Of a stretch of DNA of 64,000 nucleotides, positions 46,495 to 57,540 are shown one piece after another. The stretch's first letter is position 1, and the number at the start of each line of letters is the position of its first letter. The stretch is from positions 86,367,484-86,431,483 of the forward strand of contig CM066313.1 of assembly GCA_033807775.1 (NCBI GenBank), read 5' to 3'. Position numbers and translations under genes: made by a program. This DNA is from Saussurea involucrata (Eukaryota; Streptophyta; Magnoliopsida; Asterales; Asteraceae). A model generated the notes under the pieces. It was not told the origin of the DNA and made no database searches. It worked only from the letters and a program-made list of their open reading frames with translations.

Positions 46495-48878
46495 TGTAAA
46501 GCCCGTATCCCGGTATGTAATCTCTTTTTATAAATCCTTTTGTTTTAGTTTTATTTAATGTGGTTTCCGTTAACGGGGTTAGACGAATTGACCTAATCGT
46601 TAAATATGTCGGAACTTTGGTTAGTTTGCGAGAAGAAAGTAAGTGAAGGACCAAAGTTGTTCAAGGGCCAAAGGGTGGTGTCGGCCCATGCAAGTCCAAA
46701 CGAAAAGATCAAACCCATGTGGTTGTATGTGTGTTTGTGGCGTGATTAGCAAACAAAAGAAAGGAGAGAAAACCCTACGGCTTTCCCTCCCCTTCCCTTT
46801 TGTTGTCGCCGACCGGAGAAAGAAAGAAAACCGAGAGAGAAAGAGAGCGAGAGTGGAGAGGAGGAGAAAGGTGGTTGCCGGCGTGAGAGAACCACCGTCG
46901 AGTTCGGTCGAAAAAGTAGAGGAAGAAGGTCGCGTCAAGGTAAGTGTTCCATTCGTTTTAATTAATGTTTTCTTCGTCGGAAAATGGTAAACCGCCACCA
47001 CCACCGCCGCAGCCACGGCTGCCGGCGGTGGGGCTGCCGCTGCACGCCGTCGGGTGATGGCAGGGGGAGTGCGTGTATGTGCGGGTGTGTGGTTGTGTGC
47101 GGGTGTGAGGTTGCAGGTGAGTCGGGATGGACGGTGTTGAGAGGTTTCGCCGAGGGTGTTACCGTAACCACCGTCGCCGCCGTCAGCCACCACCACCACC
47201 GGAGGCGGCAGTGGGTGGTGCACGGCTGTTGTCCAGCCTAGTTTAACCTTTTTTTCAGTAGCTAGTATGCCTTCCGGGTCTGTTTGGGTTAAGCTTTGGC
47301 TTAATGGGTTAATAAGCATTGTTTGTCATTTCATGTGAATTACACAGTTTCTGCCACTGTTTTGGGAAAACCATAACCTTTTCTAGGGACATCTTATTGG
47401 GGTGAAATCGGTGCCAAAATCTCCCATTCTGAGTCTAGTAAGTTTCATATGTTTTACGGAAAAACCAGTTCGGACCATAGCTAGTGTCAAACTGTTGTTT
47501 TGTACGTAAAGGTCCTGTTTTTCACTGTGCTGCAAGTCGGTTTTGTAAAATCCATAGTAAATTGTAGAAAAATCGTTAGAGCGCGTGCGATATGTCCCTG
47601 GAACCCTAAGACATAGGACTTTGTGATTATGGAAAAATATTTCTGGATTTATTAGTTTATAAGGGGTTAAACAGGTCCCGAACAGACCTGTGTGTTGAGA
47701 GTAAAAACTGGAAAATGTATTTTATAATTTAGTAGTCGTGGCTTTGGGTTGGGGCGTCACTTTGACATTTGTTAACACTTATTTAGGTGGAAAAAGGTGA
47801 GCTGGTGTTGGCCGGTTCGTGTTGCTGTTGAGGACATAAGCTTTGCTTTTCAGGTGAGTTCTCTCACTATATAGGATGGGAATTATATTTGTGTTACTAT
47901 AGCTCGAGTGTGATAGTTATGATTGTTTGTTGATATTATTGTGTTATGGGGTATATATAGTTGTGTATATATATTGAACAGTGATTGATGTACTTCTTGA
48001 TGGTTGTTCCAAGAAGTATATGTGTTTGTATAATAAGTTGCGATTATACCTTCTTGATGGTCGTTCCAAGGAGTATAAGGCTTATTGTTAATAGTGATAT
48101 ATTTTCTTGATGGTTGTTCCAAGAAGTATATGTGTTTGTATAATAAGTTGCGATTATACCTTCTTGATGGTCGTTCTAAGGAGTATAAGGCTTATTGTTA
48201 ATAGTGATATATTTTCTTGATGGTTGTTCCAAGAAGTATATGTGTTTGTATAATAAGTTGCGATTATATCTTCTTGATGGTCGTTCCAAGGAGTATAAGG
48301 CTTATTGTTAATAGTGATATATTTTCTTGATGGTTGTTCCAAGAAGTATATGTGTTTGTATAATAAGTTGCGATTATATCTTCTTGATGGTCGTTCCAAG
48401 GAGTATAAGGCTTATTATTAATCGTGATATATTTTCTTGATGGATGTTCCAAGAAAAATATGTGCTGGTATATTTGGTGTATTTGGTATATATAAATTTG
48501 GGTGCAAGACGTGATTGCATGGTATGAGTTGGTTGCGATAACTAGCTGTTTAAGGGTGATGCTGATATAATTGTGATCCTATCTATGGTTTGAATTCACT
48601 AAGCTTCGTACTTACCCCTTCCCAAAATTTTATGATTTCAGGTGCGAGTAGCAGTCGGGCATGACGGTACACACTGGCGCCAGGCGAAGACTGTTTAAGT
48701 TAAATTTTTATTAAATGGGGATTTAATTATATAACTTTTCCGTTGCTTAACTTTGTCTGACGGTTTAAATCAACGACGTTTATTTTATTGTAATGGGATT
48801 TGTTAACTTGTGGTTTGATTATAGTGAAATGCATTATTTTTGAAAATTTAAATTCCTTGTAATTTTTGGGACGTTACA
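46495..48878 (+). repeat. Solo LTR, 2384 bp, probably gypsy
   Basis: TGTAAAGCCCGTATCC to GGGACGTTACA, flanked by a perfect 5-bp duplication tccct (46490-46494 and 48879-48883). No internal region. Solo LTRs arise by recombination between the two LTRs of one element. It contains short ORFs and a GC-rich stretch (46980-47230) with no convincing protein. The orientation is inferred from the TGTAA...TTACA ends, which are nearly symmetric. Confidence 0.85.
47996..48470. repeat. 110-bp tandem repeat inside the solo LTR
   Basis: The phrase cttgatggttgttccaag recurs at 47996, 48106, 48216, 48326 and 48436, a strict 110-bp period. Each unit holds a second half-copy (cttgatggtcgttccaag) 57 bp in, so the unit is an older dimer. 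Confidence 0.95.
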
Positions 48879-49459
48879 TCCCTGAACATTTTTCTTAAAA
48901 ATATAGATCACCGAACTTTTAAAATTGTCTGTAACTGACTAAAAATGTTTTAAAGTAAAAAAAACTTAAATCAATTTTCCTATTTCCAAACCATACGTCA
49001 TTCAAACCTCAAGCAAACACTGAAGTCAACAACTTGATTGATGATATGGAGAACGGACAACGATGGGGCGACGGGGAGCGATATCGTTGTTTGCGAGGGG
49101 TTAGAATGGCGTAGGGTTTGGGAACGGTAAAACCGATTTAGATTTTTTTTATTTTAAAATCTTCCTAGTCGGTTATATGTAGTTTTTTTGTTAAAATGAT
49201 GCATGCAACCAATTTTGAAAGTTCGATGATTTATTTACTAAAAAAATATTCAATGATTTAATGATTCAAAATGAGAGAGTTTAATGGTTTTTTCATTCAA
49301 AGTGAGAACTTTTAATGGTTTTTTCATTCAAAAAAATAGTTTAGACTTAATCATTCAAAATGGAATAGTTTGATGGTTTTTTCGTTCAAAAATATAATTT
49401 AAGGACTTAACCATTCAAAATAGAATTGTTAGTTGGTTTTTTGTTTTAACTTTTGACTC

Positions 49460-49771
49460 AATTTTATCCTAAACTAAAGATATTTTTTTAATCAGTGGTG
49501 GACTTTGGCACGTGTTGGACTTTTTTGTGTTCCACCGGTGAAATTCAAAAGCATCTCTTTCATTATATTTCATATTTCTTTCTTTTAATTTTTTTAAGGA
49601 GGATGAGAGGGCATATCTAGTCGGCCCAGCCCACAAAAGTTGGCCAAAATGCTTTATAGGTAATAAAGCCATCTGCACCCAAACTCTTTTTAAAGTGCTA
49701 CGTCAACTTTACAATAACATCTTCTACATATATGTAAAGATTAAACTCTTTTTTAAATTACTAAATTATAA
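49460..49771. other. Unassigned spacer
   Basis: AT-rich, no gene. It lies between the fold-back element and the first Mutator-like element. Confidence 0.5.
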
Positions 49772-49780
49772 TATAAATAA

Positions 49781-50323
49781 GAGTAAATTACACGATTGGT
49801 CCCTGTGGTTTACACTTTCTACCCATAGTGGTCCCAAAAACAAAATAATTACGTAAAAGGCCCCTGTGGTACGCATTTTTGGCTTTTCACACCCTTTTGG
49901 TCCCTTCCTCTAACAAACTCAGTTAACCCTGTTAACTCAAAGGGGTATTTTGGTCATTTCTCACTATTTTGTCTTTTTCTAGTTTGTCTTTTTCTTACTT
50001 CATCTTCTCCAAACCCTTTTCTCTTCCTATCTCTTTGACCAACAACGTCTGCAACTTATACCTATATATATATATATATAGGTATACAAAACCACCATTT
50101 TGTCTCTCTCTTTGACCCACATATATATATACATATACAAAACACATACACACACAAACTTTATATATATATATATATATATACACACACATATACAGAA
50201 CAACCATTGTCTTCAAGTGAAATCGATAATCTTATTGTTTCTTATAATTTCTCTACTCATTTTCAATTAGGGTTTTCTTATAATTTCTTGTTCTTGGTGG
50301 TGATGGTGACACATTCATAGTTG

Positions 50324-50375
<52 letters not shown>

Positions 50376-50888
50376 TCGAGGGGTTTGATTCAGGAGACGA
50401 TTTCATTGATGGGTTTTTTTTCAAGAGATGATTTCGTCAATTTATGTCATTTGCATTGTTGGGTTTAATAATGGCGGCGCCGGTGGTGGTTGCCGGAAAA
50501 ACCCGTCACCAGAGGGTGTTTTTTGTGTGTTGGGTTTAATAATGGAGTTGTTCTTGAATGGCATCATTAGGAACCCATTTAACGTCATTCATCTTTCTCT
50601 TCCCTCTTGGCATCCATCGACTTGTATCTTCTTTCTCTATCTACCTCAACAACCCACCTCTCTACCGATCCAGAACATGGTTTTTCTCAAACCCCACTTG
50701 GAAAAACGTTGACTTTTTGTCTTCCTTCTTGCCCTCCCCATTGCTTCCTTCTCCCGTTTTTTCTTGTTTCTTGCATTTTCAGGCCACCCAACTTACAAAT
50801 TCTCCTTCTTACAACAATCTTTAGTGGTTTTCCTCTTCTTCTAGGTAGTCTTCATTTTCATTGCAATCTTTAGTGTGTATGTGTTTTG

Positions 50889-50920
<32 letters not shown>

Positions 50921-51169
50921 TTGTAGGTGTGGTTCAAAGAGAGAGAGAGAGAGAGAAAGGGGTTGGGAAGATAAAGTGAGAAAAGACAAGATAGTGAGAA
51001 ATGACCAAAATACCCCTTTGAGTTAACAGGGTTAACTGAGTTTGTTAGAGGGAGGGACCAAAAGGGTGCGAAAATGCGTACCACATGGACCTTTTGCGTA
51101 ATTATTTTGTTTTTGGGACCACTATGGGTAGAAAGTGTAAACCACAGGGACCAATCGTGTAATTTACTC
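49781..51169. mobile_element. Non-autonomous Mutator-like fold-back element (1389 bp)
   Basis: Terminal inverted repeats of about 190 bp begin gagtaaattacacgattggt at 49781 and end with the complement at 51169. A perfect 9-bp target duplication, tataaataa, flanks it (49772-49780 and 51170-51178), as expected for Mutator-like transposition. The interior holds several (TA)n and (CA)n tracts (50061-50082, 50162-50182, 50327-50371, 50889-50914) and no transposase. ORFs inside show no recognisable domain. Confidence 0.88.
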
Positions 51170-51349
51170 TATAAATAATTATAATATAAATAATTGGGAG
51201 TTGATGTATAAAGTTCAAATCCATAAAGAAAATGCATATCAAGCGTAGTGAATCCATGTGACCTTGTCTTCTTGTCATCTTTTTCAACTTTTTAGCTGGC
51301 ATAACACATATGTTATTCAGATTATACTTTTGCATAAATAATAAATAAA

Positions 51350-51613
51350 GGGAAATTAATTAAAATACCAAAAGTCAAACATCTTGTTACTGAAATGCCA
51401 CAAATCTCTTTCATCTTATCAAAATTCCCCAAAAAGCCGCGGTGGGCCCCGCGATCGCGGGCCTCAGGCCACGTGTCACCAAACTTCGTCCAAATAGCCT
51501 GCGTTGGTCCCTCAAGAATGCCCGCGGTCCATCTTTTCCCCCTCAAGAATGCCCGTGTTGACAGTTTTAGTCCCTGCCCGCGTTGGGATCTCGCGATCGC
51601 GGGCTAACCCGCC
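51350..51613. repeat. Left TIR of ULP-carrying Mutator-like element
   Basis: The AT-rich outer 80 bp give way to a GC-rich inner part with two palindromic CGCGATCGCG-type cores (near 51449-51460 and 51590-51601) and two copies of ctcaagaatgccc. The right TIR is the inverted counterpart. Confidence 0.9.
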
Positions 51614-51687
51614 ACGCGTCGGCATGGGGTTAACCCTAAAAATCTTTGTGAGCCAAACCCTATCTCTTTCTCTTCTCTATTGCCGCA

Positions 51688-51696
51688 CTATATAAG
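51688..51696 (+). promoter_or_regulatory. TATA box just inside the left TIR
   Basis: CTATATAAG lies about 130 bases before the ATG at 51827. The intervening leader is pyrimidine-rich with repeated ctctctcaatttt. Promoters placed in or near TIRs are usual in Mutator-like elements. Confidence 0.6.
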
Positions 51697-52039
51697 AGGG
51701 GTGGGGGGACCAAACCGGCCACACCCCATTTTTTTAATAACTCTCTCAATTTTTAATCAAACTCTCTCAATTTTCTCCCACTTTCTCAATTTTGTCGTGT
51801 GGAATACGCGTTCGGGTTTTGTGAAGATGTCTCGTATTACCTCTGTGGTATGTTTTCCTTATGTTTTTTGTTATTTTTTGTATGTTATTTTAAGTTAAGA
51901 TATATGATTTCTATGTTGTTAGAGTGTTTATAACTTTTGTTATGTTTGAATATGTTCTATGTTTAACATTTTTAAGATATATGATATGTATGGTTTTATG
52001 TTTGAATGTGATATTTGTATGTTATAATGTGTATGTTGT

Positions 52040-53550
52040 TATTGGAGTATTTTTATTAAAAAAATGTTAAGAGTGTGTTTTTTATAAAAAAATTGTTAAG
52101 AGTGTGTTTTTATAAAAAATTTGTTAAGAATGTGTTTTTTTTATAAAAAACATTGTTAAGAATGTTTTTTATAAAAAAATTGTTAAGAGATTGTTTTTAT
52201 AAAAATAATTCTAAAGAGTGTTTTTATAAAAAAAAATGTTAAGAAGGTGTTTTTTATAAAATTTTTTTGTTAAGAGTGTGTTTTTATAAAAATAATTCTT
52301 AAAAGTGTGTTTTTATAAAAAAATGTTAAGAATGTGTTTTTTTATAAAAAAAATTGTTAAGGGTGTGTTTTTATAAAAAAATTGTTAAGAGTGTGTTTTT
52401 ATAAAAAAAATTGTTAAGAATGTGTTTTTATAAAAAATTGTTAAAAATGTGTTTTTTATAAAAAATTGTGTTAGGACACAAAATGTCCTAATTATAAGAT
52501 AGTTTTGTAAAGGGGTAATTAATTGTAATATGGGCTTGGGTTATGTTATAAGGGCTTGGGCTTAACTATGTAACAAGGGGTATATATTGATAAGTGTGTG
52601 TAATTAGGGTTTGTAAGAGAGTCATTGCAATGTAGCCTCCATATGGTGTAGTGTGTGTAAACTAGAGAGAGATCCATTCTCTCTCTAGGTGTTCTTCATC
52701 AACAATACACCATTTAAATTGTTAAGAGCGTGTTTTAATAAAAATAATTCTTAAAAGTGTGTTTTTATAAAAAAATTGTTAACGATGTATTTTTATAAAA
52801 AAAAACATTGTTAAGAATGTTTTTTATAAAAAAATTGTTAAGAGATTGTTTTTATAAAAATAATTCTAAAGAGTGTGTTTTTATAAAAAAATGTTAAGAA
52901 TGTGTTTTTTTATAAAAAAATTGTTAACAGTGTGTTTTTATAAAAATAATTCTTAAAAGTGTGTTTTTATAAAAAAATGTTAAGAATGTGTTTTTTTATA
53001 AAAAAATTGTTAAGGGTGTGTTTTTATAAAAAAATTGTTAAGAGTGTGTTTTTATAAAAAAATTGTTAAGAATGTATTTTTTATAAAAAAATTGTTAAAA
53101 ATGTGTTTTTATAAAAAAATGTTAAAAATGTGTTTTTTTATAAAAAATTGTTAAGAGTGTGTTTTATAAAAATAATTCTTAAAAGTGTGTTTTTATAAAA
53201 AAATTGTTAACAACGTATTTTTATAAAAAAAACATTGTTAACAATGTTTTTTATAAAAAAATTGTTAAGAGATTGTTTTTATAAAAATAATTTTAAAGAG
53301 TGTGTTTTTATAAAAAATGTTAAGAATGTGTTTTTTTATAAAAAAAATTGTTAACAGTGTGTTTTTATAAAAATAATTCTTAAAAGTGTGTTTTTATAAA
53401 AAATGTTAAGAATGTGTTTTTTTATAAAAAAATTGTTAAGGGTGTGTTTTTATAAAAAAATTGTTAAGAGTGTGTTTTTATAAAAATAATTCTAAAGAGT
53501 GTGTTTTTATAAAAAAATTGTTAAGAATGTGTTTTTTTATAAAAAAATGT
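52040..53550. repeat. AT-rich minisatellite in intron 1
   Basis: Roughly 45 units of about 26-28 bp (gtgtgtttttataaaaaaat tgttaaga and variants), interrupted at 52469-52728 by an LTR fragment. Each unit contains a ttttataaaaa near-palindrome. Unit order shows higher-order blocks: the run from about 52745 repeats near 53155. Confidence 0.9.
52469..52728 (-). mobile_element. Fragment of a 320-bp LTR family inside the minisatellite
   Basis: Begins tgttaggacacaaaatgtcc and is the inverted match of 62219 downwards and 63985 downwards. The distal part is missing, with the match ending near aatacacc. I set the strand by taking the other two copies as minus as well; true LTR orientation is unknown. 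Confidence 0.75.
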
Positions 53551-53724
53551 TAAGAATGACAACTTAGGTCCCTACGGTTTTAAGAATGACAACTTAGGTC
53601 CTTACGGTTTTAAGAATGACAACTTAGGTCCCTAAACTTTTAAGAATGACAATTTAGGTCCCTAAACTTTTAAGAATGCCAATTAGGTCCTAAACTTTTA
53701 AGAATGACAACTAGGGTCCCTAAA
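53551..53724. repeat. 30-bp tandem repeat, about six copies
   Basis: taagaatgacaacttaggtc followed by cctacggttt or cctaaacttt, at 53551, 53581, 53611, 53641 and 53671, then a shorter copy. The first unit grows out of the preceding minisatellite ('tgttaagaatg'). Confidence 0.92.
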
Positions 53725-54112
53725 CCGCAACATCTATATATAACAATATGATACGTTGAAATAAAATAAACCGCAACATCTATATATAACAATATGATAC
53801 GTTGAAATAAAATAAACCGCAACATCTATATATAACAATATGATACGTTGAAATAAAATAAACCGCAACATCTATATATAACAATATTATACGTTGAAAT
53901 AAAATAAACCGCAACATCTATATATAACAATATGATACGTTGAAATAAAATAAACCGCAACATCTATATATAACAATATGATACGTTGAAATAAAATAAA
54001 CCGCAACATCTATATATAACAATATTATACGTTGAAATAAAATAAACCGCACTTTATCTATTTATAACACTATTATATGTTGAAATAAAATAAACCGCAA
54101 CATATCTATTTG
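53725..54112. repeat. 46-bp tandem repeat, about nine copies
   Basis: The start ccgcaacatctatatataac recurs every 46 bp from 53725 to 54001; the last two units (from 54047) are diverged. Confidence 0.94.
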
Positions 54113-55840
54113 GATTTTGTCAAACGGGTGTAAATAGCCCTAAGGTATGTCGGGATTTAAGCAATCCTTGTGATTCCCCTGCTACCTGGAAGTCCAATAG
54201 ATTGAGTGGTTTCTTTTCAAAAACTAAAACAAACGAATAATTATCAACACAATAAACCAAACAAGCTAAAGCATCTATATATAACACTAACTATAACATC
54301 TGTGAATGACTATGTAGAGGGATTTCTTTAACATCGACTTGACGCTAAAGTGCAAAGTTGCCTACATCGAGGAGTTAGGAGGGCACTTTAGGGGATTAGG
54401 TGATCGCGCGGATACTCTGGAGGCCATCTTTAGAGGGACACCGTTCGGGCCGTGGATGGATGTGTCTTACTCTGCTGGCGACCCTACGCTAGTACACATG
54501 TTTCTACAGTTGGAGGTCGAGGACGCCAACGCTGAGCCGGAGGAGATGCATTTTGATTTCTTCGGCTCTCAATTGCATTTTGGGCGTCGTGAGTTCTGTC
54601 TAATTACAGGACTACGTTTTGGAGAGGCTCCCCCCTTCCTCCCTTAGCAGACTGCTCCTTCGTTCCTAGGGTTTGGGGCATTTCAGCATCTCGTTTGAAG
54701 CTGAAGGCAGCCCGGGACATGATGAAAGAGGGCCTTAGTGCCCTAACCGACGAAGATGATGTCCGTGTATGCTTGGTGGTGATCGTGGATATGGGCTTCA
54801 TGGGCCGTGAGTATAGCCAGTATGCTTCCTCGACGGTCCTTAGGGCCGTCGAGGACCTTGAGCTGTTTAACAGCTACCCGTGGGGTAGCCATATCTGGAC
54901 ACATTGCTACCCAATCTTGCACCGAGCCATAAGCAGACGCGACTCCGATCGACATGGAAAGATGAACCTTTGTGGTTTTACATACGCCTTCAAGGTTAGA
55001 TACGTAGTATAACAATTGTTAATAATACATACAAACTGTTTGGCTTTTCTTTTTACGTACTTGCTATTCTTGTCTAATTCCAGATATGGATCTTGGAGAT
55101 GTTTCCCGCATCAATCCAATATTTCGTCAAGCGCGACGACCGAGTACTTAGGGGAACCCGTTGGGACAAGCGTGTTACCCTAAGTAGGTCGCTTTGGGTT
55201 CAGTTCTTCAATGAATCTAGAAATGTAAGTTCTTTTACTATGTTTACAATTTGCATACGTTAGTCCCGCTTATTAATTTTTTTATGTTTTATCATATATT
55301 TAGCGGCCACTCTTGCCTTTCGCTCGCCTTCAGCCTACTGCCGACGAGATGAACACGGATTGGTACAGAGACAGCGTGGCCTTTATTGACGCAGAGGCGG
55401 CAAGGGGTCGACATCCCTCTCCTTCCACATCTGACGAAGATGAGGAAGACGACGACAGGCCCCCTTCCGGTGGATATCCGCCGCCCCCTACCGTTCCCTA
55501 TCCGCGGCCCCCTCCCTCCTCCTACCAGCCGCCCCCTTACGATCCATATCAGGCGGCCCCTTCCTACGGGCCACAGCGTGGCTGTCATGAGTACCTGTGG
55601 GACTACGTCCACGGGCCGCTAAAGTCACTTGTACAGTTTCTGGAGGGAGTCTACAGACAGTTTAGCGCTGTCCATGTTAGTGTTTAACTTAATTTGTTGG
55701 CCACGTTTATTTAGTTTGTATATTAATATTACATTCTAAATTTGTTTTAGCTGTCGAGTACGACACCGATCCCCGCTCCGTTCGGACAGGGGGCACATGC
55801 GACGTTTGCTACCACATCCTATCCGTCATTCCATGAAAAT

Positions 55841-56220
55841 GTAAGTGACACTGAGTAACCATTATAGTTATATGTTTGTTCCTAAGTTTGTAACTCTTAT
55901 AATGATCAATGTCACGCAGACCGGGATGTCGGGGGCCGGGATGTCCCAAACGACGTTCGCCACCACATCCTATTCTACTATCCCGGAGAGTGTAAGTGAC
56001 ACTGAGTAACCATTATAGTTATATGTTTGTCCTAAGTTTGTAACTCTTATAATGATCAATGTCACGCAGGTCGGGATGTCGGGGGCCGGGATGTCCCAAA
56101 CGACGTTCGCCACCACATCCTATTCTACTATCTCGGAGAGTGTAAGTGACACTGAGTAACCATTATAGTTATATGTTTGTTCCTAATTTTGTAACTATTT
56201 TAATGATCAATGTCACGCAG
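55841..56220 (+). repeat. Tandem exon-intron duplication in the ULP-like gene
   Basis: A unit of about 150 bp, consisting of a 72-bp exon (24 codons) plus a 78-79-bp intron, is present twice almost identically (exons 55920-55991 and 56070-56141). It is flanked by an extra intron copy (55841-55919) and half-related exons 5 and 8. All introns start gtaagtgacactgagtaacc and end gtcacgcag. Every copy keeps frame and both splice sites. Confidence 0.88.
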
Positions 56221-57540
56221 GCCGGGATGTCGGGGGCATACACCTCGCAGATGCCGCCGTTCGCCACCACAGCAATCACGGACATCTTTGGCGGTTCGGC
56301 CGGAGACTATTACAGGCCGGAAATGCATACTGTAAGTTATTTTGGTAGTTTTGGTTTAATTGTGAACATTTCCTAAATTGTACTTAAAACATCTAATAAC
56401 TTAATTTTCAGACGATGGGGTCTCCTATTATCCAGGATCACTTCTCGGAGCCGGAAGATGACCTGATGGAGGTTGTAGATCCACCACCACAGGTGACCCC
56501 GCTCCCTCAAAAGCGGTCGCATAAAATTTCACAATGGTTTCGTCACCCGTTTGGCCAACAAGGATCTACGACACCACCGGCCGCTAAAAAGCAAGCAAAG
56601 AAAGCGGGGGGAAAGAAGGGAGGAAAGAAAAAGGGAAAGGTGTCTTCACCGGAGCCTCAACCGGCATCGGAAATATTGAGGATGTGTTGGACTGGTCGCC
56701 TCCCCCCCTTGATCTTCATCCCTCACTTGAACTTGGAAATCACCCCCTCGTTTTTCAATGTATTGCTGGCCGTTGACCCTTTGGAGTCTGACTTACTGGA
56801 TGTGGTTAGTATGAAGTTTAATTATAGTCATATAATCAAATATATTTATTTTACATGTCTAACCATCTAATTTTTATGTATAGCACATCGATTGTTGGGT
56901 CTCGCTGTTGCAAAGACATCGTGGAACAGACACGAGGTGGACCATGATGTTCAGTATGTTCTTTCATTACTTGTTGATTGAGCATCTAGGTCCCGCCTCT
57001 GTGGTTAGATCATGCAATGGCTTGGAAGGGACCTCTTGGGCTCTCCTCGATGTGGTATGTAAATCGTTTTACTCTTATTTTATTTAACTTGTTTTGTTGC
57101 TAACTAAGTTGTCTAATATTGTAATATTTCAGGTGTACATCCCTATATGCATTAATCCCCAACATTGGCTGCTTGGAGTGTTTTAACTTGACGCTATGAC
57201 CATGACCATATATGATAGCGACAGTGCCAGTCTCTTCAGACAGCAATTGGAAGAGCAGATGACAAAGTTTAAAGCTGTGCTATTTGACTTCTTTTGCCGG
57301 GTCAAGGATGATAGACGTCGCGATATGACAGGTGTCTTTCGCTATAAGTTCGCTAAGAATCTACCCCATCAGGCCGGGATAAATGCGGATTGCGGTGTCT
57401 GGGTATGCCGTAATGCCCAAATGTTGATAAATAACAATGAGGTATGGGTACACCCTGACGAGGCCGGGGATGTTGCCAAAGATTTTCGCATACATATGGC
57501 GGAGTCCATTTATGAGCATTGTCAAATAGGGCCACGTTAG

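Larger units (their letters stand above)
25532..49459. mobile_element. Fold-back element with long inverted arms, split by later insertions
   Basis: The left arm (25532-25689) and right arm (48884-49459) are inverted copies of a repetitive phrase (ccattaaactntnttattttgaatgataaag and its complement). A 7-bp direct repeat, aatttta, lies at 25525-25531 and 49460-49466 and may be the target duplication. Removing the copia element and the solo LTR rejoins the two arms over a short spacer. The superfamily is not certain; Mutator-like fold-back elements are the likeliest. Confidence 0.55.
51827..57540 (+). pseudogene. DUF1985 / Ulp1 (C48 peptidase)-like gene, about 11 exons, broken
   Basis: Exons inferred from GT-AG sites that keep phase 0: 51827-51847 (MSRITSV), 54318-54994, 55084-55224, 55304-55675, 55751-55840, 55920-55991, 56070-56141, 56221-56331, 56412-56804, 56884-57054, 57133-57540; about 842 codons. 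Exons 2-3 form a DUF1985-like domain (LRFG, WGSHIW, then IWILEMFP). Exon 4 is acidic, then proline-rich. Exon 9 has a Lys/Gly-rich stretch. Exons 10-11 hold a C48 protease fold with the catalytic His in NPQHWLLG, Asp in IYDSDS and Cys in ADCGVWVC. Damage: a one-base loss at the C6 run 54630-54635 shifts frame, and TAA at 57184-57186 lies between the His and Asp. ULP proteases remove SUMO; activity of this copy is unlikely. Exon edges need transcript support. Confidence 0.8.

Noticed and set aside
46621..47319. 232-codon minus-strand frame and His/Cys-rich plus-strand frames in the solo LTR
   Set aside because: They arise from a GC-rich simple-sequence stretch (cca/ccg repeats) within an LTR; composition is explained by the repeat.
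47883..48452. Repeated minus-strand frames with 'WNNHQE' peptides
   Set aside because: They are read through the 110-bp tandem repeat; the period is not a multiple of three, so the frames are accidental.
50428..50873. Overlapping 88-94-codon frames inside the 1389-bp Mutator-like element, one with MAAP-like glycine-rich start
   Set aside because: Pro/Ser/Phe-rich low-complexity frames in three phases, no conserved domain, no splice-supported extension.
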